In this document: positions 1 through 9,147 of the stretch, one piece after another | Layout: every line of letters starts with the position of its first letter | Position numbering within the stretch: position 1 is the first letter of the stretch | From: CAVZTA01 sp963778025 | GTDB taxonomy: Bacteria; Chloroflexota; Limnocylindria; Limnocylindrales; CSP1-4 | DNA: 64,000 bases | Reading direction: 5' to 3' | NCBI GenBank assembly: GCA_963778025.1 | Contig: CAVZTA010000009.1 | Coordinates: 1-64,000, forward strand | Notes under the pieces: model-generated | What the model saw: only the letters and a program-made list of their open reading frames with translations | The model's database searches: none | What the model was told of the DNA's origin: nothing | Program-made: the position numbers and the translations under genes

Positions 1-198
1 GAGGAGAAGCGAGCGCAGGACGAGGCCGATCGAGCGCGTCGCGCGCAGGAGCGCGACGAGCGAAAGCAACAACGGGCGGCGGGCAAGGCCGAGCGCGATC
101 CGGATGCCGACGAGGCGCACGAGCTGGCGGCGGTCGGGCCCGGCAAGCCCGCGACGGCGACGGCGAACCGCTCGAGCGGGACGGCGCCAGAGCGCTGA
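1..198 (+). CDS. C-terminal fragment of a charged, coiled-coil-like protein
   Basis: Frame 1 is open from the first base to a TGA and encodes the last 65 residues of a protein that begins outside the window. The visible part is almost entirely Glu, Arg, Lys, Asp and Ala (for example EEKRAQDEADRARR) and then becomes an Ala/Pro/Thr-rich tail. This is typical of a helical or disordered C-terminal extension and gives no clue to function. About 285 bases separate it from the next gene; I see no gene in that gap. Confidence 0.5.
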   Translation, partial: EEKRAQDEADRARRAQERDERKQQRAAGKAERDPDADEAHELAAVGPGKPATATANRSSGTAPER

Positions 199-470
199 CG
201 CCGGGCTACTGGCTACGCCGGCGGGCGCGCGAGGACCGGAGGTCGACTCCCGCCTCGCGGTCATGCGGTCCACATCGCGTGCGCCCGAAACGGGCGCCCG
301 CCGCCGACGCAGGGGTGTGAACGCACTCGACGTACGGTCGTCGATGCATCTGAATGGTGAGAGCGCGTCCCAGGGACGGGCGGATGTGACGTGCCGCGTC
401 CTCTCCGATCTGGGGGTGACGGCTTATCGGTGACGCACGGATCTCGGCGAAACGTGATGCCGACGTACGT

Positions 471-477
471 AGGAGGT
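471..477 (+). promoter_or_regulatory. Strong Shine-Dalgarno AGGAGGT for the DUF1269-HhH gene
   Basis: A full AGGAGGT lies 7 bases before the ATG at 485. It is one of the best ribosome binding sites in the window and fixes the start of the downstream gene, suggesting high translation. Confidence 0.75.
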
Positions 478-484
478 CCCAGCG

Positions 485-1981
485 ATGGCGGTCCATGCTT
501 TGGAGCACACCCTCGCCGCGTTCGTGGTCGACGACGGCAAAGCTGCACGTCGGTTCCTGGAGGTCGTCCAGAAGCTCGACAAGGACGACAAGAACGTCGA
601 GATCGTCGACGCCGCCATCGCCGAGCGCACGAAGCGGGGTGGCGTCAAGGTCCACCAGACCAAGGACATGGGCGGCCGCAAGGGCGCGGTCGGTGGCGCG
701 ACGGTCGGCGTCGTCGTCGGCACGATGCTCCTCGGGCCCGCCGGCCCGCTCGTCGGCGGCGCGCTCGGTGGCACCCTCGCGGGGCTCTACGCGAAGTTCC
801 GCGACATCGGCATCGACGACAAGATGATGAAGACCGTCGCGAAGGAAGTCGACAAGGGCAAGAGCGTCGTCTTCGTCGAGTACACGGGAAACTGGTCGGC
901 GTCGATCGGCGCGGTCAGCGACGCGATCAGGGCCGAGCACGGCGTTCTCATCCACAGCACCCTCTCGGCCGAGAAGGCCGCCGCGCTCCGTGAGCTCGTG
1001 GAGCCCGCCGTCGAGGAGCTCGGCGGCGAAGAGGCGGTCGCCGACTACGAGGTGGAGACCGAGGGCGCACCCGCCGAGGAGGCGCCCACCGAGGAGGCCG
1101 CCCCCGAGCCTGTCGCCGAGGCTCCCGCTGCTGCGGCGGTCGCTGCGACGGCGGCGGCCTCAGGAGACGACCTCACCCAGATCAAGGGCATCGGCCCGAA
1201 GAGCGCCGAGGTCCTGACCGCCGCGGGCATCACCACGTACGCGGCGCTCGCGAGCATCAGTGAGCCCGACCTGCGGCGGACCCTCACGGATGCGCACGCG
1301 ACCGTCCCCCGGGACGTGAACACCTGGGCGATGCAGGCCTCGTTCGCCGCGAAGGGCGACTGGCGCGGACTCGACGCCTTCGTCCGCCAGACGGAGCCGG
1401 AGGCGGCCGCACCGCGCGGACGCACGAACGGGCAGGGGCCGGCCGACGACCTGACGCAGTTGTCCGGGATCGGGCCCAAGGCCGCGAAGGCGCTCGCAGC
1501 CGGTGGCCTCACGAGCTACGACGCGCTGGCCAAGGCGAACGAGCCGGAGATCCGGCGCGTGCTGCACGACGGTGACATGGTCCCGCCGTCCAGCGTGTCG
1601 AGCTGGCCGATGCAGGCGAGCTACGCCGCGAAGGGCGACTGGCAGGGCCTCAACAAGTACAACCAGAAGCAGGCAGCGTCACGGTCGACCGCTCCGAAAG
1701 CGGCCAAGGCCGCCGCGGCGACGGCCGTCGCTGCGGCAGCCACGGAGCCCGACGACCTCACGCGCCTCAGCGGCATCGGTCCGCGCATGGAAGTCCTCCT
1801 CAACGAGGGCGGCGTGATGACCTACGACCAGCTCGCCCACCAAAAGCCGGAGGAGCTGCGGCTGATCGTCGCGCGCGGTGGCGCCCTGCCGCCGGCGAGC
1901 ATGTCCACCTGGCCGGCGCAGGCTGCGTTCGCGGCCAAGGACGACTGGCACGGGCTCGAGGGCTACAACAAGAGCCACTGA
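485..1981 (+). CDS. DUF1269-like protein with three C-terminal helix-hairpin-helix modules
   Basis: 498 residues. The first 165 or so resemble the DUF1269 / 'DUF1269 domain-containing membrane protein' family: a ferredoxin-like start (MAVHALEHTLAAFVVDD), then a Gly/Ala/Val-rich hydrophobic hairpin at about 62-100 that could insert in or lie on a membrane. An acidic Ala/Pro/Glu linker follows. Three related modules of about 75 residues begin near 228, 321 and 422. Each has a D-D-L-T-x-[IL]-x-G-I-G-P-[KR] helix-hairpin-helix core and ends with a conserved W-P-x-Q-A-x-[FY]-A-A-K-x-D-W-x-G-L block. HhH folds usually bind DNA backbone non-specifically or mediate protein contacts. The combination with DUF1269 is not one I know; function is unassigned. 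The start is fixed by a strong SD. Confidence 0.8.
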   Translation: MAVHALEHTLAAFVVDDGKAARRFLEVVQKLDKDDKNVEIVDAAIAERTKRGGVKVHQTKDMGGRKGAVGGATVGVVVGTMLLGPAGPLVGGALGGTLAGLYAKFRDIGIDDKMMKTVAKEVDKGKSVVFVEYTGNWSASIGAVSDAIRAEHGVLIHSTLSAEKAAALRELVEPAVEELGGEEAVADYEVETEGAPAEEAPTEEAAPEPVAEAPAAAAVAATAAASGDDLTQIKGIGPKSAEVLTAAGITTYAALASISEPDLRRTLTDAHATVPRDVNTWAMQASFAAKGDWRGLDAFVRQTEPEAAAPRGRTNGQGPADDLTQLSGIGPKAAKALAAGGLTSYDALAKANEPEIRRVLHDGDMVPPSSVSSWPMQASYAAKGDWQGLNKYNQKQAASRSTAPKAAKAAAATAVAAAATEPDDLTRLSGIGPRMEVLLNEGGVMTYDQLAHQKPEELRLIVARGGALPPASMSTWPAQAAFAAKDDWHGLEGYNKSH

Positions 1982-2023
1982 GCCGTTTCCCTCGGTCCAT
2001 CCAGGTCGAGGGACGACCTTCCC

Positions 2024-2058
2024 GGTGGATCGACCGGCCTTGAGCCGGTCGATCCACC
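2024..2058 (+). terminator. Perfect 15-bp hairpin after the DUF1269-HhH gene
   Basis: GGTGGATCGACCGGC (2024-2038) and GCCGGTCGATCCACC (2044-2058) form a perfect 15-bp stem with a 5-base CTTGA loop, about 45 bases after the stop codon. No U-tract follows, so it is a GC-rich terminator-like or RNA 3'-end stabilising hairpin rather than a classic intrinsic terminator. Confidence 0.55.
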
Positions 2059-2110
2059 GCTCCGTGATCACCCCGCCGCCCTCCAGTCCGGGACGCCACG
2101 AGGCGGCGGT

Positions 2111-3322
2111 ATGCTCGCGGTGCAGATGGCGACGGACTCCCTGCCGAGCACCAGCGACCCTCGCGGCGCCGCGCGCTCCGCCGCACCCGCGCGCCGTTCG
2201 CCCGCACCCGCCGGTGCGCGCGTCGCGAAGACCCCGCGCTGGACGCCCGCGCCGATCCTCGTGCGCCATGTCCGGAACGGCATCGTCGAGTCCGTCCATC
2301 GCGGCGACGTCGTCGAGGTCGACGCGAGCGGACGGATGCTCCACGTCCTGGGTGACCCTGACCGGGTGGTCACGCTTCGCAGCACCGTCAAGCCGTTCGG
2401 CGCGGTGGCGCTGCTCGAAGCCGGCGGCGTCGAGGCGTTCGACCTGACCCCGGCCGACATCGCCCTCCTGAGCAGCTCGCATTCCGGCGAGGACCTCCAC
2501 GTCCGGACGCTGCAGGCCATGTTCCGGCGCGCGGGCGTCTCGCAGGGGCTCCTCGCCTGCGGCACCGAGGGCATGCCCCTGGACCAGCTGACGGCAGCTC
2601 GGCTGGCGCGCGACGGCGAGCGGCCCAGCCCGGTGCGCCACATGTGCTCCGGGCAGCATGCGGTGTTCATCCTGCTCGCACGTCTGCGGGATTGGCCGCT
2701 CGAGGACTACTGGGAGACGGACCACCCGGCGCATGTCGCGTACCGCGAGGCCGTCGCGCGTGCCTACGCGGTCCAGCCGGAACGACTCCGGACGGCGCTC
2801 GACGGCTGTGGCGTGCTCACCTACGCGTTCCCGCTGCGCGAGGTCGCGAAGGCCTACGCGATGCTGGCCGACCCGTCGGCCCTCGCCACCGACGACCCGC
2901 GCGCGACGCTCGCACCGTTCCTGCTCACCGTTCGCGACGCGATGCTCGCGCATCCGGAGATGGTCGGCGGCAATCGCGACCGGCTCGATACCTCGCTGAT
3001 GAAGGCGATCCCCGGTCGGGTCGTCAGCAAGGCGGGCATGGAGGCGTTGCGTGGGCTCGCGATCCTCCCGGGGCCGCGGGTCGGCGGCGCGACGAGCGGC
3101 GCGACCGGCATGGCCGTCAAGATCGAGGACGGCGACGGGTACGACCGCGGGACATGGGCGGCCTCGGTCGAGGCGCTGCGCCAGGCAGGGGTCCTCGAAG
3201 GGCAGGTCCTTCGGCAGCTGGGGCGCTACCACCGGCCGCAGATCCTCGACCCGCATGGCCGCCTGGGCGCCGAGTCGATCGCGGACTTCGAGCTGGCGCC
3301 GGTCGGCGAGCTGACGTCATGA
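2111..3322 (+). CDS. Asparaginase II family protein (L-asparaginase, ReAII type)
   Basis: 403 residues matching the PF06089 asparaginase II family, the thermolabile Rhizobium-type L-asparaginase unrelated to E. coli AnsA/AnsB. Family motifs are in order: STVKPF at about 91-96 (usual S-[AS]-K-P-x), SSSHSGE at 121-127, CSGQHA at 179-184 (C-S-G-K-H-A in most members, so Lys is Gln here) and DGCGV at 231-235. The protein would hydrolyse L-asparagine to aspartate and ammonia in the cytosol. About 45 Ala/Pro/Arg-rich residues precede the conserved core, so translation may begin later than the ATG chosen. The stop overlaps the next start (ATGA), implying coupled translation with the J-domain gene. 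Confidence 0.85.
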   Translation: MLAVQMATDSLPSTSDPRGAARSAAPARRSPAPAGARVAKTPRWTPAPILVRHVRNGIVESVHRGDVVEVDASGRMLHVLGDPDRVVTLRSTVKPFGAVALLEAGGVEAFDLTPADIALLSSSHSGEDLHVRTLQAMFRRAGVSQGLLACGTEGMPLDQLTAARLARDGERPSPVRHMCSGQHAVFILLARLRDWPLEDYWETDHPAHVAYREAVARAYAVQPERLRTALDGCGVLTYAFPLREVAKAYAMLADPSALATDDPRATLAPFLLTVRDAMLAHPEMVGGNRDRLDTSLMKAIPGRVVSKAGMEALRGLAILPGPRVGGATSGATGMAVKIEDGDGYDRGTWAASVEALRQAGVLEGQVLRQLGRYHRPQILDPHGRLGAESIADFELAPVGELTS

Positions 3323-4804
3323 CGCCGGCGACCGACCCGTTCCGGGTCCTCGGGCTGACCGCCGGCGCGTCCCTCAACGAGATCCGGAGCGCGTACCGCC
3401 GGCTCGCCAAGCAGTACCACCCGGATACGGCGGGCGAGCGTGCGCTGCCGCGGTTCCTGGCCATCCAGGCGGCATACGAGCGGTTGGTCGACGGCGAGGG
3501 GCGGTTGCGGCCGGATCCGCTGCGCCCGCGCGCGCCGCGTGCCGGGTGGTCCGCCGATGCCGATCGCGCGCGGGCCACGCGTGACGCCTATCGGGCGCGC
3601 CGCGCCGGCTGGACGTCCTCGGCGTCGGGAGGTGCGGCCGCTGGGTCCGCGGGGACCGCTCCCGGTGCCGGATCGACGACCGGCCCGCGTCGGCGCACCG
3701 CCGATGGCGCCGGACCACGCGCCGGGACGGAATGGGCGACGAGCGGCGACCGGTCACGTCCCCCTGGCTCGCCGCCGCCCGCCGGAGAGCCCGGGACCCG
3801 GCGCCGGAAGACGCGGACCGCGACCCCCGGATCGACCACGTACGACGAAGCCGCCGAGACGCCGCTCGACCCGGAGTGGCAGGGCGCGGGCTGGTACGGA
3901 CCCGCCTCGGGCACGTACTGGACGATCAACCCGCGCGAGTACGCCGATCCCCGCAAGCACGGGCCCGAGTACCAGGCGCGGGCTCGCCGCGCGGCCGAGG
4001 TCGAAGCCGACCGCGAACGCCGCCGACGCCGCGGCGAACCGGTGGACGACGACGGGCCGATCGATCCCGCGGCCGAGGAGCGCACCGCGGCCGCGGCGCC
4101 CGAGACCGGTGCCGAGGGCGCCAGCGCGGGCTGGGCGTGGACGCGGGACGCGACGCGCGGCCCGACGACCGGAGGCGCCGGCGCGCCCGGGACGACGACC
4201 GACGCCGGAGCCGGCGACTGGGCCGCCGACGCGTGGCACTACGCGTCCGAACAGGCGCAGGAGCCGACGGCCGCCGCGAACGACCCGGCCCGACGCGGTT
4301 CGCCGGCGGCCCGCGACCCCCGACGCCGAGCCGCTCCCGGATCTCGAGGCGCTCCTCGCCCGACTCGGCCCGCGGAGCCTGCGCGCGATGGCCGCCCGCG
4401 GCGATGCGCGCAGCCGCGTGCTCCTGGCCCTGCTGGCGTGGCCACCCATCGGGTTCGCGGCGGCCTCGCTGCTCGACGCCATCACCGGGTGTGCGGTCTT
4501 CTCGCCGGGCTGCACCCAGACGGCATCGATGCTCTCGGTCGCCGCCCAGCCGCTGATCGTGGGCGCGCTCGTGCTGGTGCCGGTGCTGGCAGCCGCGGCC
4601 GCGTTCGCGACCGTGGCCACGCTCCTCGTGACGCTGCCCCTGGCGGCCGCGCTGAGCGCGCTCCTGGGGCCGGATGTCGGGATGGGCCGCGGCATGCTGG
4701 TCGCGGCGGCGATCGGGACCTACCTCGTCGCGTTCGCGGCCGCGCTGCTTCGCGGGAGCGCCACGGCGACGCCGCAGCCGCCAGGCGAGGAAGCGCCGAT
4801 ATGA
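3319..4804 (+). CDS. Membrane-anchored J-domain (DnaJ-like) protein, frameshifted
   Basis: The N-terminal 60 residues are a J domain with the HPD tripeptide at 34-36 (KQYHPDTAG), the element that stimulates DnaK ATPase. There is no G/F region or zinc-finger, so this is a class III J-protein. A long Gly/Ala/Pro/Arg-rich linker contains a Trp/Tyr-rich patch (EWQGAGWYGPASGTYWTINP). The C-terminus has several hydrophobic helices (LLALLAWPPIGFAAASLL; later LLVTLPLAAALSALLG), so the J domain is probably tethered to the membrane. The frame changes at the CCCCC run 4317-4321: the first part is in frame 1 and the membrane part in frame 2; one C fewer restores a single protein. No dnaK or grpE is nearby. 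Confidence 0.75.
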
Positions 4805-5521
4805 GCCGCCGCGACCCGGCGGACATCTCGGCGGCCGCCCAGGAATACCTGCTCGCCCTCCGCGTGATGGCCTCGGACGGGCGCCAGGCGACCGCGTCGC
4901 AGGTGGGCCGGCATCTGGGCGTGTCGACCCAGGCGTCGAGCGAGATGTTCAAGCGGCTGACCGCCGACGGGCTGGTCACGCACCCGGGCGGCCGCGACCT
5001 CGTCCTGACGCCGGCCGGGCGGGCCGCAGCCGACGCGATCTTCCGTCGTCACGCGTTGCTCGAATGGCTGCTCACGAGCGTCGTGGGTCTCGGGTGGGCG
5101 GAGAGCGACGAGGAGGCGGGGCGCCTGCAGGGCGCCATCAGCCCGCGGGTCGAGGCGAAGCTCGACGAGCTGCTGGGACATCCCGAGACGTGCCCGCACG
5201 GCAATCCCATCGACGCCGAGACGGCCCGCCGTCGGCCGCCCGGGATCCCGCTCGCGGAGGTCGAATCGGGTGCGGCCGCGACCGTGTACCGGATCACCGA
5301 GGAGGCGGAGGAAGATGCCGCGCTCCTGTCGTACCTCGAGGCCCGGGCGCTGACCCCCGGCGCCCACATCACGATCCTCGCGCGCTCGGAGTCGCTCAAT
5401 TCGCTCACCCTCGACGGTCCTCGCGGGCCGGGCGACGCTCGGGCTGCGCCCGGCGGCGCTCATCCGCGTCCTGCCCGGCGAGGCCGACCCGGGCCTCTTC
5501 CACCGCCCGCCGGCACGCTGA
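4801..5521 (+). CDS. DtxR/MntR-family metal-dependent repressor, frameshifted near C-terminus
   Basis: The N-terminal winged helix (AAQEYLLALRVMASDG, then SQVGRHLGVSTQASSEMFKR) and the following dimerisation region with HALLEWLL and the HPETCPHGNP metal-ligand region match DtxR/MntR/IdeR iron- or manganese-dependent repressors. A C-terminal FeoA/SH3-like domain starts near ALTPGAHITIL. At about 5413 one extra base moves the frame; reading on in frame 2 gives the expected FeoA continuation (LGLRPAALIRVLPGEADPG) and a TGA at 5519-5521. Uncorrected, frame 1 runs to 5655 as nonsense. ATGA overlap with the J-domain gene. Targets are unknown; no metal transporter is adjacent. Confidence 0.8.
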
Positions 5522-5651
5522 CCCGAGCGCCGGTCGGCGACGGCGCCGACCCCGCGGACCGCCTCCCATCGCTCGCCGATCCGCGCAGCTGCGCGGAGGC
5601 CAGCCCCCTCGACCCGCGCCCGACGGCCGCGCGTACCGTTGGGTCGACCCC

Positions 5652-6395
5652 ATGACCTCCGCTCCCGCCACCGTGACGAACCCGGCCCTCCGCGATGCCG
5701 TCGCGGCATCCCACCTCGCGTCACTCCCGGCCGCGACGCTGGACCGGGTCCTCGCCGACGCCACGCTCCTCCGGGCGCCGGCCGGGTCCACGCTCCGCCG
5801 CGAGGGTGACCCCGGCGCGCACGTCGAGCTGGTGATCAGGGGCCTCATCCGGATCTATGTCGCCGCGCCGGACGGACGCACGCTGACCATCCGCTACGCG
5901 CGGCCCGGGGCGCTGATGGGCGCCGTCTCGCTGTTCCGTCGCGGCTATGTGCTGCCCGGATCGATCGGCGCGGTCGTCGACAGCGAGGTCCTCGCGCTCC
6001 GGGCGACCGTCTTGCAGCAGCTCGCCCAGACCGACCTCGACGTCGCCCACGCCCTGAACGTGGAGCTCGCCGAGCGCGTCGCGGGGTTCACCGGCGGGAT
6101 CCCCGGCAGCGTCTTCGCGACGGTCCGCCAACGCGTGGCGAGTCATCTCCTGGACCTCGCCGCCGATCGGCGCCAGGGCCCGGAGCTCATCGCGCCGATC
6201 TCGCAGCAGGAGCTCGCTGCCGCGGTCGGGACCGTCCGCGAAGTCGTCGTCCGGGTCCTGCGGGAGCTCCGCGACGAAGGGCTGGTGACGACCAGTCGCG
6301 GCGGCATCCTCCTGCTCGCGCCGGAGCGCCTCCTGGGCGAGACGTTCGGGGCGAGTGGGACCTGGGTTCCTCCCGGGGCGAACGCGGGTCGCTGA
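5652..6395 (+). CDS. Crp/Fnr-family transcriptional regulator
   Basis: 247 residues: a cyclic-nucleotide-binding-type beta barrel (about 15-130, with AGSTLRREGDPGAHVELVIRG) and a C-terminal Crp-type winged helix (about 165-230) with recognition-helix signature ISQQELAAAVGTVREVVVRV. The cNMP pocket signature (GELAL...R-T/S-A) is not preserved: the region reads YARPGALMGAVSLFRRG, so cAMP binding is doubtful. There are no clustered cysteines of the FNR [4Fe-4S] type. The effector and target genes cannot be told from the sequence. The chosen ATG follows the DtxR gene by 130 bases. Confidence 0.8.
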   Translation: MTSAPATVTNPALRDAVAASHLASLPAATLDRVLADATLLRAPAGSTLRREGDPGAHVELVIRGLIRIYVAAPDGRTLTIRYARPGALMGAVSLFRRGYVLPGSIGAVVDSEVLALRATVLQQLAQTDLDVAHALNVELAERVAGFTGGIPGSVFATVRQRVASHLLDLAADRRQGPELIAPISQQELAAAVGTVREVVVRVLRELRDEGLVTTSRGGILLLAPERLLGETFGASGTWVPPGANAGR

Positions 6396-6453
6396 CGTCC
6401 CGGCGCGGTCACCGCACCGTGCCTGACGACCACGTCGTGCCGGGGAGCCACCG

Positions 6454-6999
6454 ATGCCGCCGTTCCACTTCGCCGATCTCGCACTCAGCGCCGCGCGCCG
6501 CGCCGAGGAGGACCCCACCTCCCAGGTGCGCCGCCTGTACGACCGCCCGGACGCGCCGCCCGACCCACCCGACCCGATCCGCGACGTTCGGGACCTCAAG
6601 GCGTGGTGGCGGCTCGATCGCATCGCCGAGGTGCTCGGGTCGATCCGCGGCACCACCATGGCGCGCAGCGACGCGACCGCCGGGCCGCCCGAGCGCGGGG
6701 ACGGAGGCCACCTGACCGACCCGCGGCGCGGGGCGCTAGCATCGGGGGATGCCCCCCTCGAACCCGACGCTGCGCGTCCGGATCGCGCCCAGCCCCACGG
6801 GGCCGTTGCACATCGGGACCGCGCGGACCGCGCTGTTCAACTTCCTGCATGCTCGCCACGAGGGGGGCACGTTCCTCTTCCGGCTCGAGGACACCGACGT
6901 CGCCCGGAGCACCGAGGCGTTCGAGCGCGACATCCTCGACGGGCTGCACTGGCTGGGCATCACCTGGGACGAGGGACCGGGCGTCGCGGGGGCGGATGA
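6454..6999 (+). CDS. Doubtful hypothetical ORF upstream of gltX
   Basis: The first roughly 90 codons (MPPFHFADLALSAARRAEED, later DLKAWWRLDRIAEVLGSIRG) look like genuine soluble protein, but the frame then runs 250 bases into gltX, where its translation is Arg/His/Pro-rich nonsense. Either a short gene ends near 6715 after an unseen frameshift, or the ORF is spurious. No family recognised. Confidence 0.25.
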   Translation: MPPFHFADLALSAARRAEEDPTSQVRRLYDRPDAPPDPPDPIRDVRDLKAWWRLDRIAEVLGSIRGTTMARSDATAGPPERGDGGHLTDPRRGALASGDAPLEPDAARPDRAQPHGAVAHRDRADRAVQLPACSPRGGHVPLPARGHRRRPEHRGVRARHPRRAALAGHHLGRGTGRRGGG

Positions 7000-8267
7000 C
7001 GTCGGGCCGTACGCGCCATACCGACAGATGCAGCGCCTCGAGCGCTACGCGGAGGCGGCCGCCCGGCTGCTCGCGGAGGACCTCGCGTACCCGTGCTACT
7101 GCACGCCCGAGGAGCTCGACGCCGACCGCAAGGCCCAGGAGGCCGCGAAGCTGCCGCCGCGCTACGTGGGCCGGTGTGCCCACCTCACGGCGGACGAGCG
7201 CGCGGAGCGCGAGGCCGAGGGCCGCAAGGGCGCCCTCCGCTTCCGCGTCCGCGAGGGCGTCGTCGCGTGGGACGACCTGGTCCGCGACCGGATCGAGATC
7301 GATACGTCCAACCTCGGCGGGGACTTCGTCATCGTGCGCGGCGACGGGACGCCGCTCTACCACTTCACGGTCGTCGTCGACGATGCGGCGATGCGCATCA
7401 GCCACGTCATCCGCGGCGAGGATCACATCAGCAACACGCCCAAGCACATCCTGCTGTTCGAGGCGCTCGGCTACGGCGTGCCGGCGTTCGGTCATCTGCC
7501 GCTGATCCTCAACCCGGACGGCTCCAAGATGTCCAAGCGCAAGACCCAGACGGCGGTCGCCGACTACCGGGCCCAGGGCTTCCTGAAGGAGGCGCTCGTC
7601 AACTACTTCGCGTTCCTCGGCTGGAACCCGGGCACCGACGACGATGTGCTGACCATGGACGAGCTCATCGAGCGCTTCGACATCGCGCAAGGTCCAGAAG
7701 GGCGGAGCCCGCTTCGACCGCGAGCGCCTGGAGTGGCTGAACGGCCAGTGGATCCGCCGGCTCGACGACGACGACCTCATCGACCGCCTGCGGCCGTTCC
7801 TCCAGGCAGCGGTCGAGAGCGGCCGGCTCGATCGGATGCCGACGGACGACGAGGTCCGCGCGCTGCTGCCGGTCATCCGCGAGCGGCTGCCGACCCTCGC
7901 CGCGGTCATCGATCTCGTCGGGTTCCTGTGGGTCGACCGGATCACGCTCGACACCGGGCTGCTCGTCCCGAAACGGTGGGACGCGGCAACGACGCGCGAC
8001 GGACTGACGGCCGCGCGGGAGACGCTCGCCGCCCACGACGCCGTCACCTGGGAGGCGGAGGAGCTGGAGGCGTCGCTCCGGGCGCTGGTGGACGCGCGCG
8101 GCTGGAAGGCCGGCGACCTGTTCATGGCCATCCGCGTCGCGACCACGGGCCTGACGGCGACGCCGCCGCTGTTCGACACGCTGGTCGCGCTGGGCCGGGA
8201 TCGGACGCTCGCCCGGCTCGATGCGGCGATCGCCGCGCTGGGCGACGCGGCCCCGGTCGGGTCGTGA
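6749..8267 (+). CDS. gltX: Glutamyl-tRNA synthetase (class I), frameshifted
   Basis: About 505 residues, charging tRNA-Glu (and possibly tRNA-Gln if the cell uses the GatCAB route). The HIGH-type motif is APSPTGPLHIGTARTA and the KMSKS-type motif is GSKMSKRK. Between them lie the Rossmann and glutamate-binding regions (FRLEDTDVARS; the HVIRGEDHISNTPKH block). A CYC motif (PCYCTPEEL) in the zinc-finger region retains only part of the usual cysteine set. At about 7689 the frame moves from 2 to 3 by one extra base; after correction the text reads KVQKGGARFDRERLEWLNG as expected for the anticodon-binding half. The stop overlaps the downstream GNAT start (GTGA). Confidence 0.9.
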
Positions 8268-8699
8268 GGATCCGCTACACCGAGTCGCTCGATGAGGTCG
8301 CCCCTGCGGATCTCCAGGGTTTCTGGGCCGGCTGGCCGACGCCAGCCGTCGCCCGAGGTCCACCACCGGATGCTCGCCGGCAGCGAGGCGATCGTGCTCG
8401 CCATCGACGACGACGCGGGTCGACGGGTCGTCGGGTTCATCCATGCCATCGGTGATGGCGTGCTGACGGCGTTCATCCCGAGCCTCGAGGTGCTGCCCGA
8501 GTACCAGGGGCGGGGGATCGGCACGGAGCTGGTGCGACGGCTGCTCGCGCGGCTCGACGACCGCTACAGCGTCGACCTCGTGTGCGACGACGACCTCGTG
8601 CCGTTCTACGAGCGCCTGGGCCTCCAGCGCTGGGGCGCGATGATCCGGCGGAACCGCGGCGCGATCGCCGCGCTGAACGGGACGGCGGTCGACCCGTGA
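8264..8699 (+). CDS. GNAT-family N-acetyltransferase, frameshifted
   Basis: About 144 residues. The start is a GTG overlapping the gltX stop; the first 27 residues (VRIRYTESLDEVAPADLQGF) are in frame 2 and the rest in frame 3, with the break near 8345. The acetyl-CoA pyrophosphate loop is clear in EVLPEYQGRGIGTELVRRLL (R/Q-x-x-G-x-G/A), followed by DLVCDDDLVPFYERLGL, the usual beta5-alpha4 of GNAT enzymes. The substrate is unknown. An ATG inside at 8292 would give a shorter product missing the first strand. Confidence 0.8.
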
Positions 8700-9121
8700 T
8701 CACGAAGGACGACGTCCAGCGCTGGATCGACGCGTACATCGCCGCCTGGCGAGCGTACGACGAGGCCGCGATCGGCGCCCTGTTCACCGAGGACGCGGAG
8801 TACCGCTTCTTCCCGGCGGACCCGCCGTACGTCGGCCGCGATGCGATCGTCGAGGCGTGGGTGCGCCCGACCGGGTTCGCGAGCGCGCGTGACGAGCCCG
8901 GGACATGGGAGGCGGCCTATGAGCCCTGGTCGCTGGACGACGCGGGACGCGCCGTGATCGTCGGCTGGAGCCGCTACTGGACCGACGCGACCCGGACAGA
9001 GCTCGAGGACGTGTACGACAACGCCTACCTCGTCGAGTTCGCCGCCGACGGCCGATGCCGCTCGTTCATCGAGTTCCACGTCCGCCGCCGCGAGCCGCCC
9101 CCCAGCGGACCGCCGAGCTGA
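8696..9121 (+). CDS. NTF2-like / SnoaL-type protein
   Basis: About 141 residues from a GTG overlapping the GNAT stop. The pattern (WIDAYIAAWRAYDEAAIGALF, then YRFFPADPPYVGRDAIVEAW, then FIEFHVRR) is the cone-shaped NTF2-like fold shared by SnoaL-type cyclases, limonene-epoxide hydrolase and many small-ligand proteins. The gltX-GNAT-NTF2 trio is translationally coupled. Whether it is an enzyme cannot be said. Confidence 0.7.
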   Translation: MITKDDVQRWIDAYIAAWRAYDEAAIGALFTEDAEYRFFPADPPYVGRDAIVEAWVRPTGFASARDEPGTWEAAYEPWSLDDAGRAVIVGWSRYWTDATRTELEDVYDNAYLVEFAADGRCRSFIEFHVRRREPPPSGPPS

Positions 9122-9136
9122 CAACACGCCGTTAAC
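9120..9136 (-). promoter_or_regulatory. Candidate PHO-box-like direct repeat upstream of the response regulator
   Basis: Read on the minus strand, GTTAAC is followed 11 bases later by GTTGTC. The GTTAAC (9131-9136) abuts the GGAG ribosome binding site of the regulator gene starting at 9148. It matches the GTTAAC/GTTGAC pairs found before pstS and the regulator at 33.9 kb. Assignment as a Pho-type operator is inference from spacing and neighbours. Confidence 0.4.
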
Positions 9137-9147
9137 GGAGCCGTTCG

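Noticed and set aside
198..484. Possible tRNA-like stem near 215-275
   Set aside because: Some local pairing and a GGTCGACTCCC stretch suggest a T-arm, but no acceptor stem, anticodon arm or GTTCGA loop can be assembled.
1679..3256. 525-codon minus-strand open frame
   Set aside because: Antisense to the HhH protein and asparaginase; charged, motif-free translation.
4317..5413. Programmed ribosomal frameshifting as explanation for the breaks
   Set aside because: The sites lack slippery heptamers and stimulatory structures, differ in sequence and direction, and hit many unrelated housekeeping genes, so sequence error is the simpler cause.
6419..6715. 98-codon plus-strand ORF before gltX
   Set aside because: Ser/Thr/Arg/Pro-rich shadow of the overlapping frame beginning at 6454, which looks more protein-like.
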